Position numbers and translations under genes: made by a program
Notes under the pieces: model-generated
Told to the model about the DNA's origin: nothing
Seen by the model: only the letters and a program-made list of their open reading frames with translations
Database searches by the model: none
Origin: an uncultured Rhodospirillaceae bacterium
GTDB taxonomy: Bacteria; Pseudomonadota; Alphaproteobacteria; Thalassobaculales; Thalassobaculaceae
Direction: 5' to 3'
DNA length: 8,163 bases
Assembly (NCBI GenBank): GCA_937891725.1
Contig: CALAHL010000172.1
Coordinates: 1-8,163 of the forward strand
Shown: in pieces, positions 1-6,508 of the stretch
How the letters are laid out: the number at the start of each line of letters is the position of its first letter
Numbering within the stretch: position 1 is the first letter of the stretch

Positions 1-279
1 GGCATTGTTGATCATGATGTCGATCCGCCCGCCCACGGAAACCGCCTTAGCGACCGTCGCCTCGACCTCTGCCTCTCGGCTGACATCGCAGACGATGAAC
101 TCTGCGCGGCCGCCATCGGCAACAATTTCATCGACGGTGCGACCGCCGCCCTCCCGCGGCTCCTGGGTCAGATCGGCGACCACGACGATTGCGCCTTCGG
201 CGGCCAACCGTTTCGCGATCGACTTGCCGATGCCACCGGCCCCACCGGTCACAACGGCCACTCGGTCCTTCAGTCTCAT
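1..279 (-). CDS. Short-chain dehydrogenase/reductase, N-terminal part (cut by window edge)
   Basis: This is the N-terminal 93 codons of a classical SDR oxidoreductase, running off the left edge of the window. The reverse-strand translation begins MRLKDRVAVVTGGAGGIG, with the Rossmann dinucleotide-binding motif TGGAGGIG at residues 11-18. An acidic residue at the end of the second strand (D36, in VVVADL) usually indicates NAD rather than NADP. A D65-V66 pair follows, and the NNA of the family's NNAG motif falls at residues 91-93. The catalytic Ser and Tyr-x3-Lys lie outside the window, so substrate and exact reaction cannot be inferred. Two adjacent ATGs (282-280 and 279-277) are possible starts. 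The second is preferred because AGGAG at 289-285 then sits 5 nt upstream. It lies downstream of gcrA on the same strand, about 87 bp away, separated by two small inverted repeats, so co-transcription is uncertain. Confidence 0.9.
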   Translation of the reverse strand, partial: MRLKDRVAVVTGGAGGIGKSIAKRLAAEGAIVVVADLTQEPREGGGRTVDEIVADGGRAEFIVCDVSREAEVEATVAKAVSVGGRIDIMINNA

Positions 280-307
280 CATCTCTCCTGGATACCGGAC
301 GATCCCA

Positions 308-334
308 GCCTAATCAGGCGGACCGCCCGGGTCC
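308..334 (-). other. Two abutting small inverted repeats between gcrA and the SDR gene
   Basis: Two short perfect stems lie back to back in the 87-bp gap: GCCT-aatc-AGGC at 308-319 and GGACC-gcccg-GGTCC at 320-334. In the minus-strand transcript they lie after the gcrA stop and before the SDR ribosome binding site. There is no U-run after either stem, so a classical intrinsic terminator is not supported. They could be a weak or Rho-assisted 3' end, an mRNA-stabilising structure, or chance in GC-rich sequence. Confidence 0.25.
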
Positions 335-366
335 AGCAGGAGACGACCCCGAACCGAGACCAGCGC

Positions 367-762
367 TCAGGCCACCTTGTCCCGGTCGCGGGAGGTCGTG
401 TAGGCCATCGCGCAGTGGGCCGTGCAATAGGGACGGCCGGGCTCGGACTGCTCGGTGCAGAACTTGAAGTCGTTGGTCTTCGGATCGCCGATCGGCCAGC
501 TGCAGGTGTTGCGGTCCCACTGCTCCAGGGTCAGCGGAACGGCGCGACGACGCTGGATCGGCGGACGCGGGGCCTTCGGCTTATCGGAGCGCACGATCGG
601 CGATTGCCGCTTCGGCAGCCCCATGCGATGCACCTTGCCGACAACGGCGTTCCGAGACACCCCGATGGCAAGCCCGATCTGCGTGATCGAAAGCCCTTCG
701 CCCCAGAGCTTGGTCAACTGCTCCAGCCGCTCCTCGTTCCACACACTCGCTTGTTGGGTCAT
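367..762 (-). CDS. gcrA: GcrA cell-cycle regulator
   Basis: This encodes a 131-residue protein with the two-part GcrA architecture. The N-terminal DNA-binding region (about residues 8-51) starts WNEERLEQL and contains the helix-turn-helix ITQIGLAIGVSRNAVVGKVH. A basic, proline-rich linker follows (about 52-76). The C-terminal segment has CSWPIGDP at 87-94 and Cys at 87, 102, 113 and 117, ending in YCTAHCAMAY. In Caulobacter, GcrA binds the housekeeping sigma factor-RNA polymerase and activates promoters carrying methylated GANTC sites, controlling division and segregation genes. The start at 762 is chosen over an in-frame upstream start at 825 because AGGAGG lies 6 nt before it (774-769) and family homology begins just after it. 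The protein is shorter than the Caulobacter protein (about 173 residues), mainly in the variable linker. The upstream gap (763-926) carries a DnaA box and GANTC sites, consistent with cell-cycle control. Confidence 0.95.
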   Translation of the reverse strand: MTQQASVWNEERLEQLTKLWGEGLSITQIGLAIGVSRNAVVGKVHRMGLPKRQSPIVRSDKPKAPRPPIQRRRAVPLTLEQWDRNTCSWPIGDPKTNDFKFCTEQSEPGRPYCTAHCAMAYTTSRDRDKVA

Positions 763-768
763 CCTCAG

Positions 769-774
769 CCTCCT
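769..774 (-). promoter_or_regulatory. Strong ribosome binding site of gcrA
   Basis: On the minus strand AGGAGG lies 6 nt before the ATG at 762-760. It is a full anti-SD match and decides the gcrA start in favour of the 131-residue product rather than the 21-codon N-terminal extension that stays open upstream. Confidence 0.8.
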
Positions 775-789
775 GTCGCGTGGAAGGCC

Positions 790-794
790 GACTC
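790..794. promoter_or_regulatory. GANTC (CcrM-type) site in the gcrA leader
   Basis: GACTC lies 28 bp upstream of the gcrA start codon. GANTC is the target of the alphaproteobacterial methyltransferase CcrM, and GcrA acts at a subset of methylated GANTC promoters. The sequence shows only the pentamer; use as a regulatory site is inferred. Other GANTC sites exist inside coding regions of this window, so the pentamer alone is not rare. Confidence 0.45.
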
Positions 795-838
795 GCCGCC
801 TCCACATCTTGTGTTCGGATGACAAGAGGCTACCGTAT

Positions 839-867
839 CTATTGTGATCCTACAACGCTAACCACAA
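839..867 (-). promoter_or_regulatory. Candidate gcrA promoter (weak -35/-10 match)
   Basis: On the minus strand TTGTGG (867-862) and CAATAG (844-839) are separated by 17 bp, and transcription would start about 70 bp upstream of gcrA. The -10 match is poor. The placement is supported mainly by the downstream position of the DnaA box at 885-893, which would put DnaA immediately upstream of the -35 element. This is a tentative call. Confidence 0.25.
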
Positions 868-884
868 GATATCGCCCAATTTCT

Positions 885-893
885 TGTGGATAA
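885..893 (-). promoter_or_regulatory. Exact DnaA box upstream of gcrA
   Basis: The minus strand reads TTATCCACA, identical to the strongest DnaA-box class (TTATNCACA). It lies about 123 bp upstream of the gcrA start codon. It is one arm of an 8-bp inverted repeat, CCACAAGA (862-869) and TCTTGTGG (882-889), whose other arm is part of a weaker box-like sequence, CTAACCACA on the plus strand (858-866, 7 of 9 matches). In Caulobacter, DnaA is known to activate gcrA transcription, so an exact box here fits a conserved DnaA-to-GcrA link. Binding itself is inferred. Confidence 0.65.
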
Positions 894-908
894 CACTAGA
901 AGTGGTTG

Positions 909-923
909 GATTCGTTTCGACTC
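909..923. promoter_or_regulatory. Pair of GANTC sites, one helical turn apart, in the far gcrA upstream region
   Basis: GATTC at 909-913 and GACTC at 919-923 start exactly 10 bp apart. They lie between the end of the flavin reductase gene (stop at 929-927) and the DnaA box of gcrA. Both are potential CcrM methylation sites. Their spacing puts them on the same face of the helix. A role in gcrA control is inferred from context. Confidence 0.4.
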
Positions 924-926
924 GTG

Positions 927-1580
927 TCAGTCGGATTTCGAAGCGTTCCAGTCGGCGAGCGAAACCCGGGGCAACCCGAACCGGTCCCCGATTCGCGCGT
1001 AATCGCCACCGATCAGGCGGCCGATCGGCTGCCAACGGTCTGGATCGACGTACATTTTCTCGACATCGATCAGATCGTCCCGGACCCGGAAACAGACAAC
1101 CTCGCCGATCGCCACCGTGTGCTTGCGCCCGACCTGAACCAGCGCCCTGCTGACGCATTCCAGCCGAACGGGAGATTCCGCGATCCCCGGCGGGGCGACC
1201 TTCACGCTGGGGGCGGGTGTCAGGCCGACTTCGGCGAATTCATCGACCTCTTCGGGGAAGTCGATCGCCGCCAGATTCATCTTCTCGGCCAGCGCTTCAT
1301 CCACCAGATTGACCACGAACTCACCGGTGCGGCGGATGTTGAGCCCGGTATCCTTCTCCCGCCCGTCGTCCCATTGCTCGATGCCCAGCGCGATCACCGG
1401 CGGCGCGTAGCCCACCGCGTTGAAGAAACTGAACGGCGCACAGTTCAGCCTGCCCTCCGCCGACTGGGTGGACACGAAGGCGATCGGCCGCGGGATCACA
1501 AGGGACCCGAGGATCTTGTAGGCATCCCGCTCCGCCATGGCGGACACATCGAGATCAACCGTCGCACGCTCATCCGTCAT
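927..1580 (-). CDS. Flavin reductase family protein (DIM6/NTAB type)
   Basis: The product is a 217-residue member of the flavin-reductase/FMN-binding split-barrel family (COG1853-like). Visible signatures are RPIAFVSTQSAEGRLNCAPF (residues 31-50), continuing SFFNAVGYAPP, which is the FMN-binding region. DTGLNIRRTGEFVVNLV at 77-93 is typical of the family, and a C-terminal GGDYARIGDRF begins at 191. Members bind FMN and either reduce flavin with NAD(P)H for partner monooxygenases or act as FMN-binding oxidoreductases. Nothing in the sequence names a partner, and no monooxygenase is in the window. The ATG at 1580 is supported by GGAG 7 nt upstream. The protein looks complete and cytosolic. It is divergent from the UXS-like gene across a 106-bp gap and is followed by gcrA on the same strand, but the long regulatory gap before gcrA argues for separate transcription of the latter. 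Confidence 0.88.
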   Translation of the reverse strand: MTDERATVDLDVSAMAERDAYKILGSLVIPRPIAFVSTQSAEGRLNCAPFSFFNAVGYAPPVIALGIEQWDDGREKDTGLNIRRTGEFVVNLVDEALAEKMNLAAIDFPEEVDEFAEVGLTPAPSVKVAPPGIAESPVRLECVSRALVQVGRKHTVAIGEVVCFRVRDDLIDVEKMYVDPDRWQPIGRLIGGDYARIGDRFGLPRVSLADWNASKSD

Positions 1581-1621
1581 CCAGCCGCTCCAATTTTGGT
1601 GGTTTCGTTTCCGTCGCCTAC

Positions 1622-1648
1622 ATCATATCGAATAGGCTATGCTGGCAA
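1622..1648 (-). promoter_or_regulatory. Candidate promoter of the flavin reductase gene
   Basis: On the minus strand TTGCCA (1648-1643) and TATGAT (1627-1622) are good -35 and -10 matches (5/6 each), though the spacer is short at 15 bp. The -10 is about 40 bp from the flavin reductase start. The -35 abuts the 18-bp palindrome at 1648-1665, so a repressor bound there could cover this promoter. Inferred from pattern only. Confidence 0.3.
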
Positions 1649-1665
1649 GCTCAACATATTGAGCT
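1648..1665. repeat. 18-bp palindrome (possible operator) in the divergent gap
   Basis: A perfect 7-bp inverted repeat, AGCTCAA-CATA-TTGAGCT, ends 21 bp before the ATG of the UXS-like gene. It is more AT-rich than its surroundings. Size and spacing suit a dimeric regulator. As RNA it could form a 7-bp stem with a 4-nt loop in the leader of the plus-strand transcript; no U-run follows, so a terminator is unlikely. No regulator for it can be identified here. Confidence 0.45.
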
Positions 1666-1686
1666 GTTTCTGAATGTGAGGACGAT

Positions 1687-2637
1687 ATGCGCGGGGTTCG
1701 GAAACGGGTGCTGGTGACCGGCGGGGCGGGTTTTCTCGGCAGTCACCTGTGTGATCGGCTGGTCGAGCGGGGCGACGATGTGATCGCCCTCGACAACTAC
1801 TACACCGGCACCAAGGACAATGTGGCGCACCTGTTCGATCACTCGAATTTCGAGCTGATGCGCCATGACGTGACGTTTGCGCTCTACGTCGAGGTCGACG
1901 AGATCTACAATCTGGCCTGCCCGGCCTCACCGGTGCATTACCAATACGACCCGGTCCAGACCACCAAGACCAGCGTCCACGGCGCCATCAACATGCTGGG
2001 GCTGGCCAAGCGCCTGAAGGCCAGGATCCTGCAGGCCTCGACTTCCGAGGTGTACGGCGATCCGACCGTGCACCCCCAGACCGAGGAATACTAGGGCCAC
2101 GTGAACCCGATCGGTCCGCGCGCCTGCTATGACGAGGGCAAGCGCTGTGCGGAGACCCTGTTCTTCGACTACCGCCGTCAGCACGGCCTGCCGATCAAGG
2201 TGGTGCGGATCTTCAACACCTACGGCCCCCGCATGCACCCGAATGACGGGCGGGTGGTCTCGAACTTCATCGTGGCCGCCCTGCAGGGCAATCCGATCTC
2301 GATCTACGGCGATGGAGGTCAGACCCGCTCGTTCTGCTATTGCGACGATCTGGTCGATGCCATGATCAGGATGATGGAGACCGACGAAGATGTCATCGGG
2401 CCAATCAATATCGGCAACCCGAGCGAGATCACGATCCTGCAACTCGCCGAGACCATCCTGCGGCTGACCGGCTCCAAATCGAAACTCGAGCGCCATCCCC
2501 TGCCCCAGGACGACCCGATGCAGCGCTGCCCGGACATCACCCGGGCTCGGGCGGCGCTGGACTGGCAGCCGCATACCGGGCTGGAAGACGGGCTAAAGGA
2601 GACGATCGGCTACTTCCGGAAACTCCTGCAGCTTTAG
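1687..2637 (+). pseudogene. UDP-glucuronate decarboxylase (UXS-like), interrupted by an in-frame TAG
   Basis: This is an extended-SDR sugar-nucleotide enzyme closely resembling UDP-glucuronate decarboxylase (UDP-xylose synthase), which makes UDP-xylose from UDP-glucuronate for surface polysaccharides. The N-terminal Rossmann motif is VTGGAGFLGSH (residues 10-20). STSEVYGDP (118-126) supplies the active-site Thr/Ser and Glu. Y148-x3-K152 lies in CYDEGKR, followed by RIFNTYGPRMHPNDGRVVSN and YGDGGQTRSF. The reading frame is intact over 316 codons except codon 136 (2092-2094), which is TAG. UXS proteins have tryptophan there (EDYWGHVNPIGPR in the human enzyme), so one TGG-to-TAG transition explains it. 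The first fragment would hold only part of the NAD domain. A GTG at 2101 preceded by AGGG could restart translation, but that product lacks the Rossmann fold. The ATG at 1687 has GAGG 5 nt upstream. The gene may be a fresh pseudogene, a sequencing error, or read through. Confidence 0.9.
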
Positions 2638-2660
2638 GATACGGCCGGTGGAGCGTGGCC

Positions 2661-3665
<1,005 letters not shown>

Positions 3666-3830
3666 CGGACACACTCCTGTTGATTTCCAGCCTGTGAAAT
3701 AGCATCTCTCAGAAAAGTGGCAAACGCGCCGCTCGGCGCCCCCCCTTTCCCCAGGCATCCCCAACCCGTTACAAGACACGCAAGACCCGGTGCGCCGGAG
3801 TTCGCGCCGCCAGTTCCGAAAGACGTTGTC
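3666..3830. promoter_or_regulatory. Divergent intergenic region with candidate extended -10 promoter
   Basis: This 165-bp gap separates the MDR gene (minus) from the lipid kinase (plus). The 3680-3720 part is AT-richer than its surroundings. For the minus strand, TTGCCA (3723-3718) and TATTTC (3701-3696) are 16 bp apart, and TG one base before the -10 gives an extended -10; this is a fair promoter for the MDR gene. No convincing plus-strand promoter was recognised. An in-frame GTG at 3717 would extend the kinase by 38 Pro/Ala-rich codons, which I regard as untranslated leader. Confidence 0.35.
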
Positions 3831-4751
3831 ATGCCTGCGCCTCGCCTCTTGATCATCGCAAATATCCGAGGCGGCCGCAGGGCCAGGCGGTTTGAGGCGG
3901 TTTTGGCGCACCTGCATCGGCTCGGCGCAGAAACCGAGATCCAACATGTGCGGATGCCCGGTGACGGCGCCGTGCTCGCGCAGGCGGCGGCGGCGCATTG
4001 GGCCAGCGGCGGCGAGGATGCCCCGACCCGACTGGTGGTCGCAGGTGGCGACGGCACCTTCAACGACGTGATCAATGGGCTGGCTGGCGCGTTGATGCCG
4101 GTTGCCTTCCTCCCGTTGGGCACCGCGAACGTGCTGGCTTATGAGCTGCATCTGCCGAAAGACCCTGCCGCCCTGGCGCGGATCATCCTCGACGGTACGG
4201 CGCGGCTTGCGCATACCGGTCGGGTAAACGGGCGCCTGTTCATCCTGATGGCCGGGATCGGCATCGACGCAGAAGTGTGCGAGCGGATCGACCGTCGCAG
4301 CAAGGCCGTGTTCCGCAAGGGCGCCTATGTGAAGGTCACCATCGACCGCTGGTTTGCGTATTTTCCGCGCCGGTACCGAATCGTGGTCGACGGGGTCGTC
4401 CATTATGCAGCCTCGGCCGTGGTGACCAACGCCGGACACTATGCAGGACCCTTCCTGATCGCGCCGGACGCCAGCTTGGACACGCCGGAACTCCACGTTT
4501 GCCTCTATCTCACACCCGGCCGGATGTCCGTCATCCGCTACGGTCTCGGGATGATCACCGGCCGACTGTCCGGTATGGCCGACTACAAGGTGGTCTCGGG
4601 GCGGACCATCACGATCCAGGCCGATGACGGCTTGAAATCGGCCCTGGGCGGTGTAGAAGCCGACCCGGTGCAGGCGGACGGTGATGTGGTGACCCATCTG
4701 CCGGCCGAAATCTCGCTCGCCGACGAACAGGTGATGCTGGTCCGACGGTGA
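3831..4751 (+). CDS. Diacylglycerol kinase family lipid kinase
   Basis: The product is a 306-residue protein of the DAGK_cat/YegS-BmrU family, which phosphorylates diacylglycerol or related lipids with ATP at the cytosolic membrane face. N11-I-R-G-G near the N-terminus corresponds to the family NPxSG nucleotide motif. GGDGT at 72-76 (in VVAGGDGTFNDVINGL) is the ATP-binding signature, and PLGTAN is at 95-100. GIGIDAEV (142-149), NAGHYAGPFLIAPDASLD (about 200-217) and QADGD (261-265) complete the pattern. There is no signal peptide or clear membrane helix, as expected. The ATG at 3831 is chosen because homology starts directly after it and the length is normal for the family. Its ribosome binding site is weak, so the in-frame GTG at 3717 cannot be fully excluded. 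It heads a run of plus-strand genes, with 61 bp before cueR. The true lipid substrate cannot be told from sequence. Confidence 0.88.
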   Translation: MPAPRLLIIANIRGGRRARRFEAVLAHLHRLGAETEIQHVRMPGDGAVLAQAAAAHWASGGEDAPTRLVVAGGDGTFNDVINGLAGALMPVAFLPLGTANVLAYELHLPKDPAALARIILDGTARLAHTGRVNGRLFILMAGIGIDAEVCERIDRRSKAVFRKGAYVKVTIDRWFAYFPRRYRIVVDGVVHYAASAVVTNAGHYAGPFLIAPDASLDTPELHVCLYLTPGRMSVIRYGLGMITGRLSGMADYKVVSGRTITIQADDGLKSALGGVEADPVQADGDVVTHLPAEISLADEQVMLVRR

Positions 4752-4812
4752 CCGAACCGCCGGGCCGGGGTATCGTTCCGCAGACTGCCTCTCGAACATG
4801 GGTGGAGTTGCC

Positions 4813-5217
4813 ATGAACATCGGAGAAGCGGCCGCACGCTCCGGCGTGCCGGCAAAGACCATCCGGTACTATGAGGAGATCGGTCTGATCCGACCGTCCG
4901 GTCGCGGTGCCAACGGGTACCGCGCGTTCGCCGAGACCGACGACCACAAGCTGAGCTTTCTGCAACGCGCACGATCCCTGGGCTTTACCATCAAGGACTG
5001 CCGGGCCCTGCTGTCGCTGTACGAGGACCGTGACCGGTCCAGCTCGGACGTGAAGGCCCTTGCCCAAGCTCATCTGCAAGAGATCGTCCGCAAGATCGAT
5101 GAGCTCGAGAGCCTGCGAAAAGTCCTGTTCGACCTGGTCGAGACCTGTTCGGGAGATTCCCGGCCCGACTGCCCGATCCTCAGCGGCCTGGCGGGAACCG
5201 ATGTGGAGTCCAAGTGA
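4813..5217 (+). CDS. cueR: MerR-family Cu(I)-responsive regulator CueR
   Basis: The product is a 134-residue MerR-family regulator with all the CueR hallmarks. The N-terminal winged helix-turn-helix reads MNIGEAAARSGVPAKTIRYYEEIGLIRPS. A long dimerisation helix follows from about residue 80. C112 and C120 are separated by seven residues (C-SGDSRPD-C), the Cu(I)-binding loop, with the same numbering as E. coli CueR. S77 sits where zinc sensors such as ZntR have Cys, pointing to monovalent metal (Cu, Ag, Au). CueR distorts 19-bp-spaced promoters to switch on copper efflux ATPase and oxidase genes. The ATG at 4813 is supported by GGAG 5 nt upstream; an upstream in-frame ATG (4798) lacks a site. 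No copper exporter or chaperone lies in this window, and no CueR-type operator was recognised upstream of the gene. The next ORF starts within its stop codon. Confidence 0.93.
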   Translation: MNIGEAAARSGVPAKTIRYYEEIGLIRPSGRGANGYRAFAETDDHKLSFLQRARSLGFTIKDCRALLSLYEDRDRSSSDVKALAQAHLQEIVRKIDELESLRKVLFDLVETCSGDSRPDCPILSGLAGTDVESK

Positions 5218-5303
5218 TGCAGGCTGGCGTCAAAGCCCTGATCGGGTTCACCATCATCTTGCTGCTCGCCAGTCTGTTCATGATTGTCGATATGCTGACA
5301 TGA
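5217..5303 (+). CDS. 28-residue single-pass membrane micropeptide coupled to cueR
   Basis: A short ORF starts at an ATG that overlaps the cueR stop codon (TGATG). It has its own GGAG at 5205-5208, 8 nt upstream. It encodes 28 residues: a polar start with Lys at 6, an uninterrupted hydrophobic stretch from about residue 7 to 24 (rich in I, L, F, V and A), then Asp25 and a TGA stop. Lys before and Asp after the helix predict an N-in single-pass membrane peptide. It is not recognised as a known family. The overlap geometry, ribosome binding site and membrane-helix composition support translation; the small size means chance cannot be excluded. By position it might belong to the metal response or be a small regulator of a transporter, but that is speculation. 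prpF starts 30 bp downstream. Confidence 0.5.
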   Translation: MQAGVKALIGFTIILLLASLFMIVDMLT

Positions 5304-5333
5304 CCCCAATTCCCCGTGCACCCGGAGCCACCT

Positions 5334-6476
5334 ATGATCCGCCGCAAGATCCCCGCTGTCTTCATCCGAGGCGGCACCAGCAAGGGTGTGTTCTTCAAGG
5401 AAGCCGACCTTCCGAAGGATCGCGCGGTGCGGGACGAGATCTTCCTGCAGGTCATCGGCAGCCCGGATCCCTATGGCCGACAGCTGAATGGAATGGGCGG
5501 CGGGCTCTCGTCGGTGTCCAAGGTCGTGATCCTGGAGCCGTCGGACCGACCGGATGCCGATATCGATTACACCTTCGTGCAGGTCGCGGTCGACAAACCG
5601 GTCGCCGATTACAGCCAGACCTGCGGCAACCTATCCTCTGCGGTCGGCCCGTTTGCGGTCGAGGAAGGGTTGATCCCGTGCGCGGACGGCGAAGCGGTGG
5701 TGCGGGTCTATAACACCAACACCGCCAAGATTTACCACGCGCGATTCCAGGTTCGGGGCGGGATTGCGGTCGAGACCGGCGATTACGCCATGTCCGGCGT
5801 TTCCGGGACCGGTGCCCTGGTCACCCTCGACTACGTGAACCCGGGCGGTGCGCTGACAGGCGCCTTCCTGCCCTCCGGCCAGCCCGTCGATGCCCTTGAT
5901 CTTCCGGGCGGCGACGTGATCGAGGCCTCGCTGATCGACGCCACCAGCCCGGTCGCGTTCGTCCGCGCTTCCGATCTCGGCAAGACCGGCACGGAAACGC
6001 CGGACGCGCTTGAAGCGGACGCCGCCTTCATGGCGCGCATGGACCAGATCCGCCGGGCAGCGGGTGTCCGAATGGGCCTGGGCGCAACCGCTGCGGAGGT
6101 GCCGCTCGCAACACCGAAGATCGCGATCGTCTCGGCTCCCGCCTCCTACACCACCATCAGCGGTGCGAAGGTGGAAGACCGAGAGCAGGACATCGCAATC
6201 CGCATCGTCTCCATGGAACGGGTGCACAAGGCGGTCACCGGGACCGGCGCGATGTGTCTGGCCGCCGCCTGTCAGGTGCCGGACAGTGTTCCGGGCGCGA
6301 TTGTCGGGGCCCGCACACCCGGAGCCGAGATCCGCATCGCCTCCCCGTCCGGCACATTGCCGGTCGCGGCGAGCGCGTCAAAGGATGCGAACGGGAACTG
6401 GCAGGCTGAGAAGGTCACCGTCTTCCGGACACAGAGACGTTTGATGGAAGGTACAGTGGTCCTGCCCTATAGTTAG
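5334..6476 (+). CDS. PrpF-family isomerase/tautomerase
   Basis: The product is a 380-residue protein of the PrpF family, a two-domain diaminopimelate-epimerase-like fold. Members include 2-methylaconitate cis-trans isomerase (PrpF), 4-oxalomesaconate tautomerase and methylitaconate isomerase; all move a double bond in small tricarboxylates. The N-terminal signature is IPAVFIRGGTSKGVFF (6-21), followed by NGMGGGLSSVSKVVI. K63 (SVSKVV) and C97 (QTCGNLSS) have the same 34-residue spacing as the catalytic K73 and C107 reported for Shewanella PrpF. TGTGAMCLAAA lies in the C-terminal half. The ATG at 5334 is chosen because GGAG sits 6 nt upstream; the in-frame GTG at 5316 has no such site. No methylcitrate-cycle genes (prpB, prpC, acnD) flank it, so the propionate role is not supported and the name prpF is not assigned. 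A PfkB kinase follows after 32 bp and may share its transcript. Confidence 0.87.
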   Translation: MIRRKIPAVFIRGGTSKGVFFKEADLPKDRAVRDEIFLQVIGSPDPYGRQLNGMGGGLSSVSKVVILEPSDRPDADIDYTFVQVAVDKPVADYSQTCGNLSSAVGPFAVEEGLIPCADGEAVVRVYNTNTAKIYHARFQVRGGIAVETGDYAMSGVSGTGALVTLDYVNPGGALTGAFLPSGQPVDALDLPGGDVIEASLIDATSPVAFVRASDLGKTGTETPDALEADAAFMARMDQIRRAAGVRMGLGATAAEVPLATPKIAIVSAPASYTTISGAKVEDREQDIAIRIVSMERVHKAVTGTGAMCLAAACQVPDSVPGAIVGARTPGAEIRIASPSGTLPVAASASKDANGNWQAEKVTVFRTQRRLMEGTVVLPYS

Positions 6477-6493
6477 GGACCGCACTCTGGTCC
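6477..6493 (+). other. Small hairpin between the PrpF-family and PfkB genes
   Basis: GGACC (6477-6481) and GGTCC (6489-6493) flank a 7-nt loop directly after the PrpF-family stop codon and 15 nt before the kinase start. There is no following U-run, so it is unlikely to terminate. It could shape kinase translation or mRNA processing. The kinase has only AAAGG about 11 nt upstream as a ribosome binding site, which begins at the 3' edge of this hairpin. Confidence 0.2.
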
Positions 6494-6508
6494 AAAGGTC
6501 GCATTCCC

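Noticed and set aside
763..825. A 21-residue N-terminal extension of GcrA
   Set aside because: The extension is Arg-rich and outside family homology, whereas the internal ATG at 762 has a perfect AGGAGG at 6 nt.
858..866. CtrA-type half site (CTAACCAC resembling TTAACCAT) in the gcrA upstream region
   Set aside because: Only 6 of 8 positions match and the second TTAA half at the required spacing is missing. It is better described as a weak DnaA-box-like arm.
906..1673. A 255-codon plus-strand open frame opposite the flavin reductase
   Set aside because: It is antisense to a gene with intact FMN-binding signatures, and its product resembles no family and is rich in Arg, Asp and His.
2092..2637. 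Amber codon as programmed recoding (for example pyrrolysine)
   Set aside because: The residue is Trp in relatives and not at a catalytic position needing a special amino acid. TAG is used as a normal stop elsewhere in the window, and no downstream structure was evident.
2638..2660. Possible bidirectional terminator between the convergent decarboxylase and MDR genes
   Set aside because: Only a 4-bp GGCC/GGCC pairing with a long loop and no T-run is present in the 23-bp gap.
5406..5420. CueR-operator-like dyad CCTTC-c-GAAGG
   Set aside because: It lies inside the PrpF-family coding sequence (ADLPKD region), its spacing is far shorter than a CueR dyad, and there is no promoter around it.
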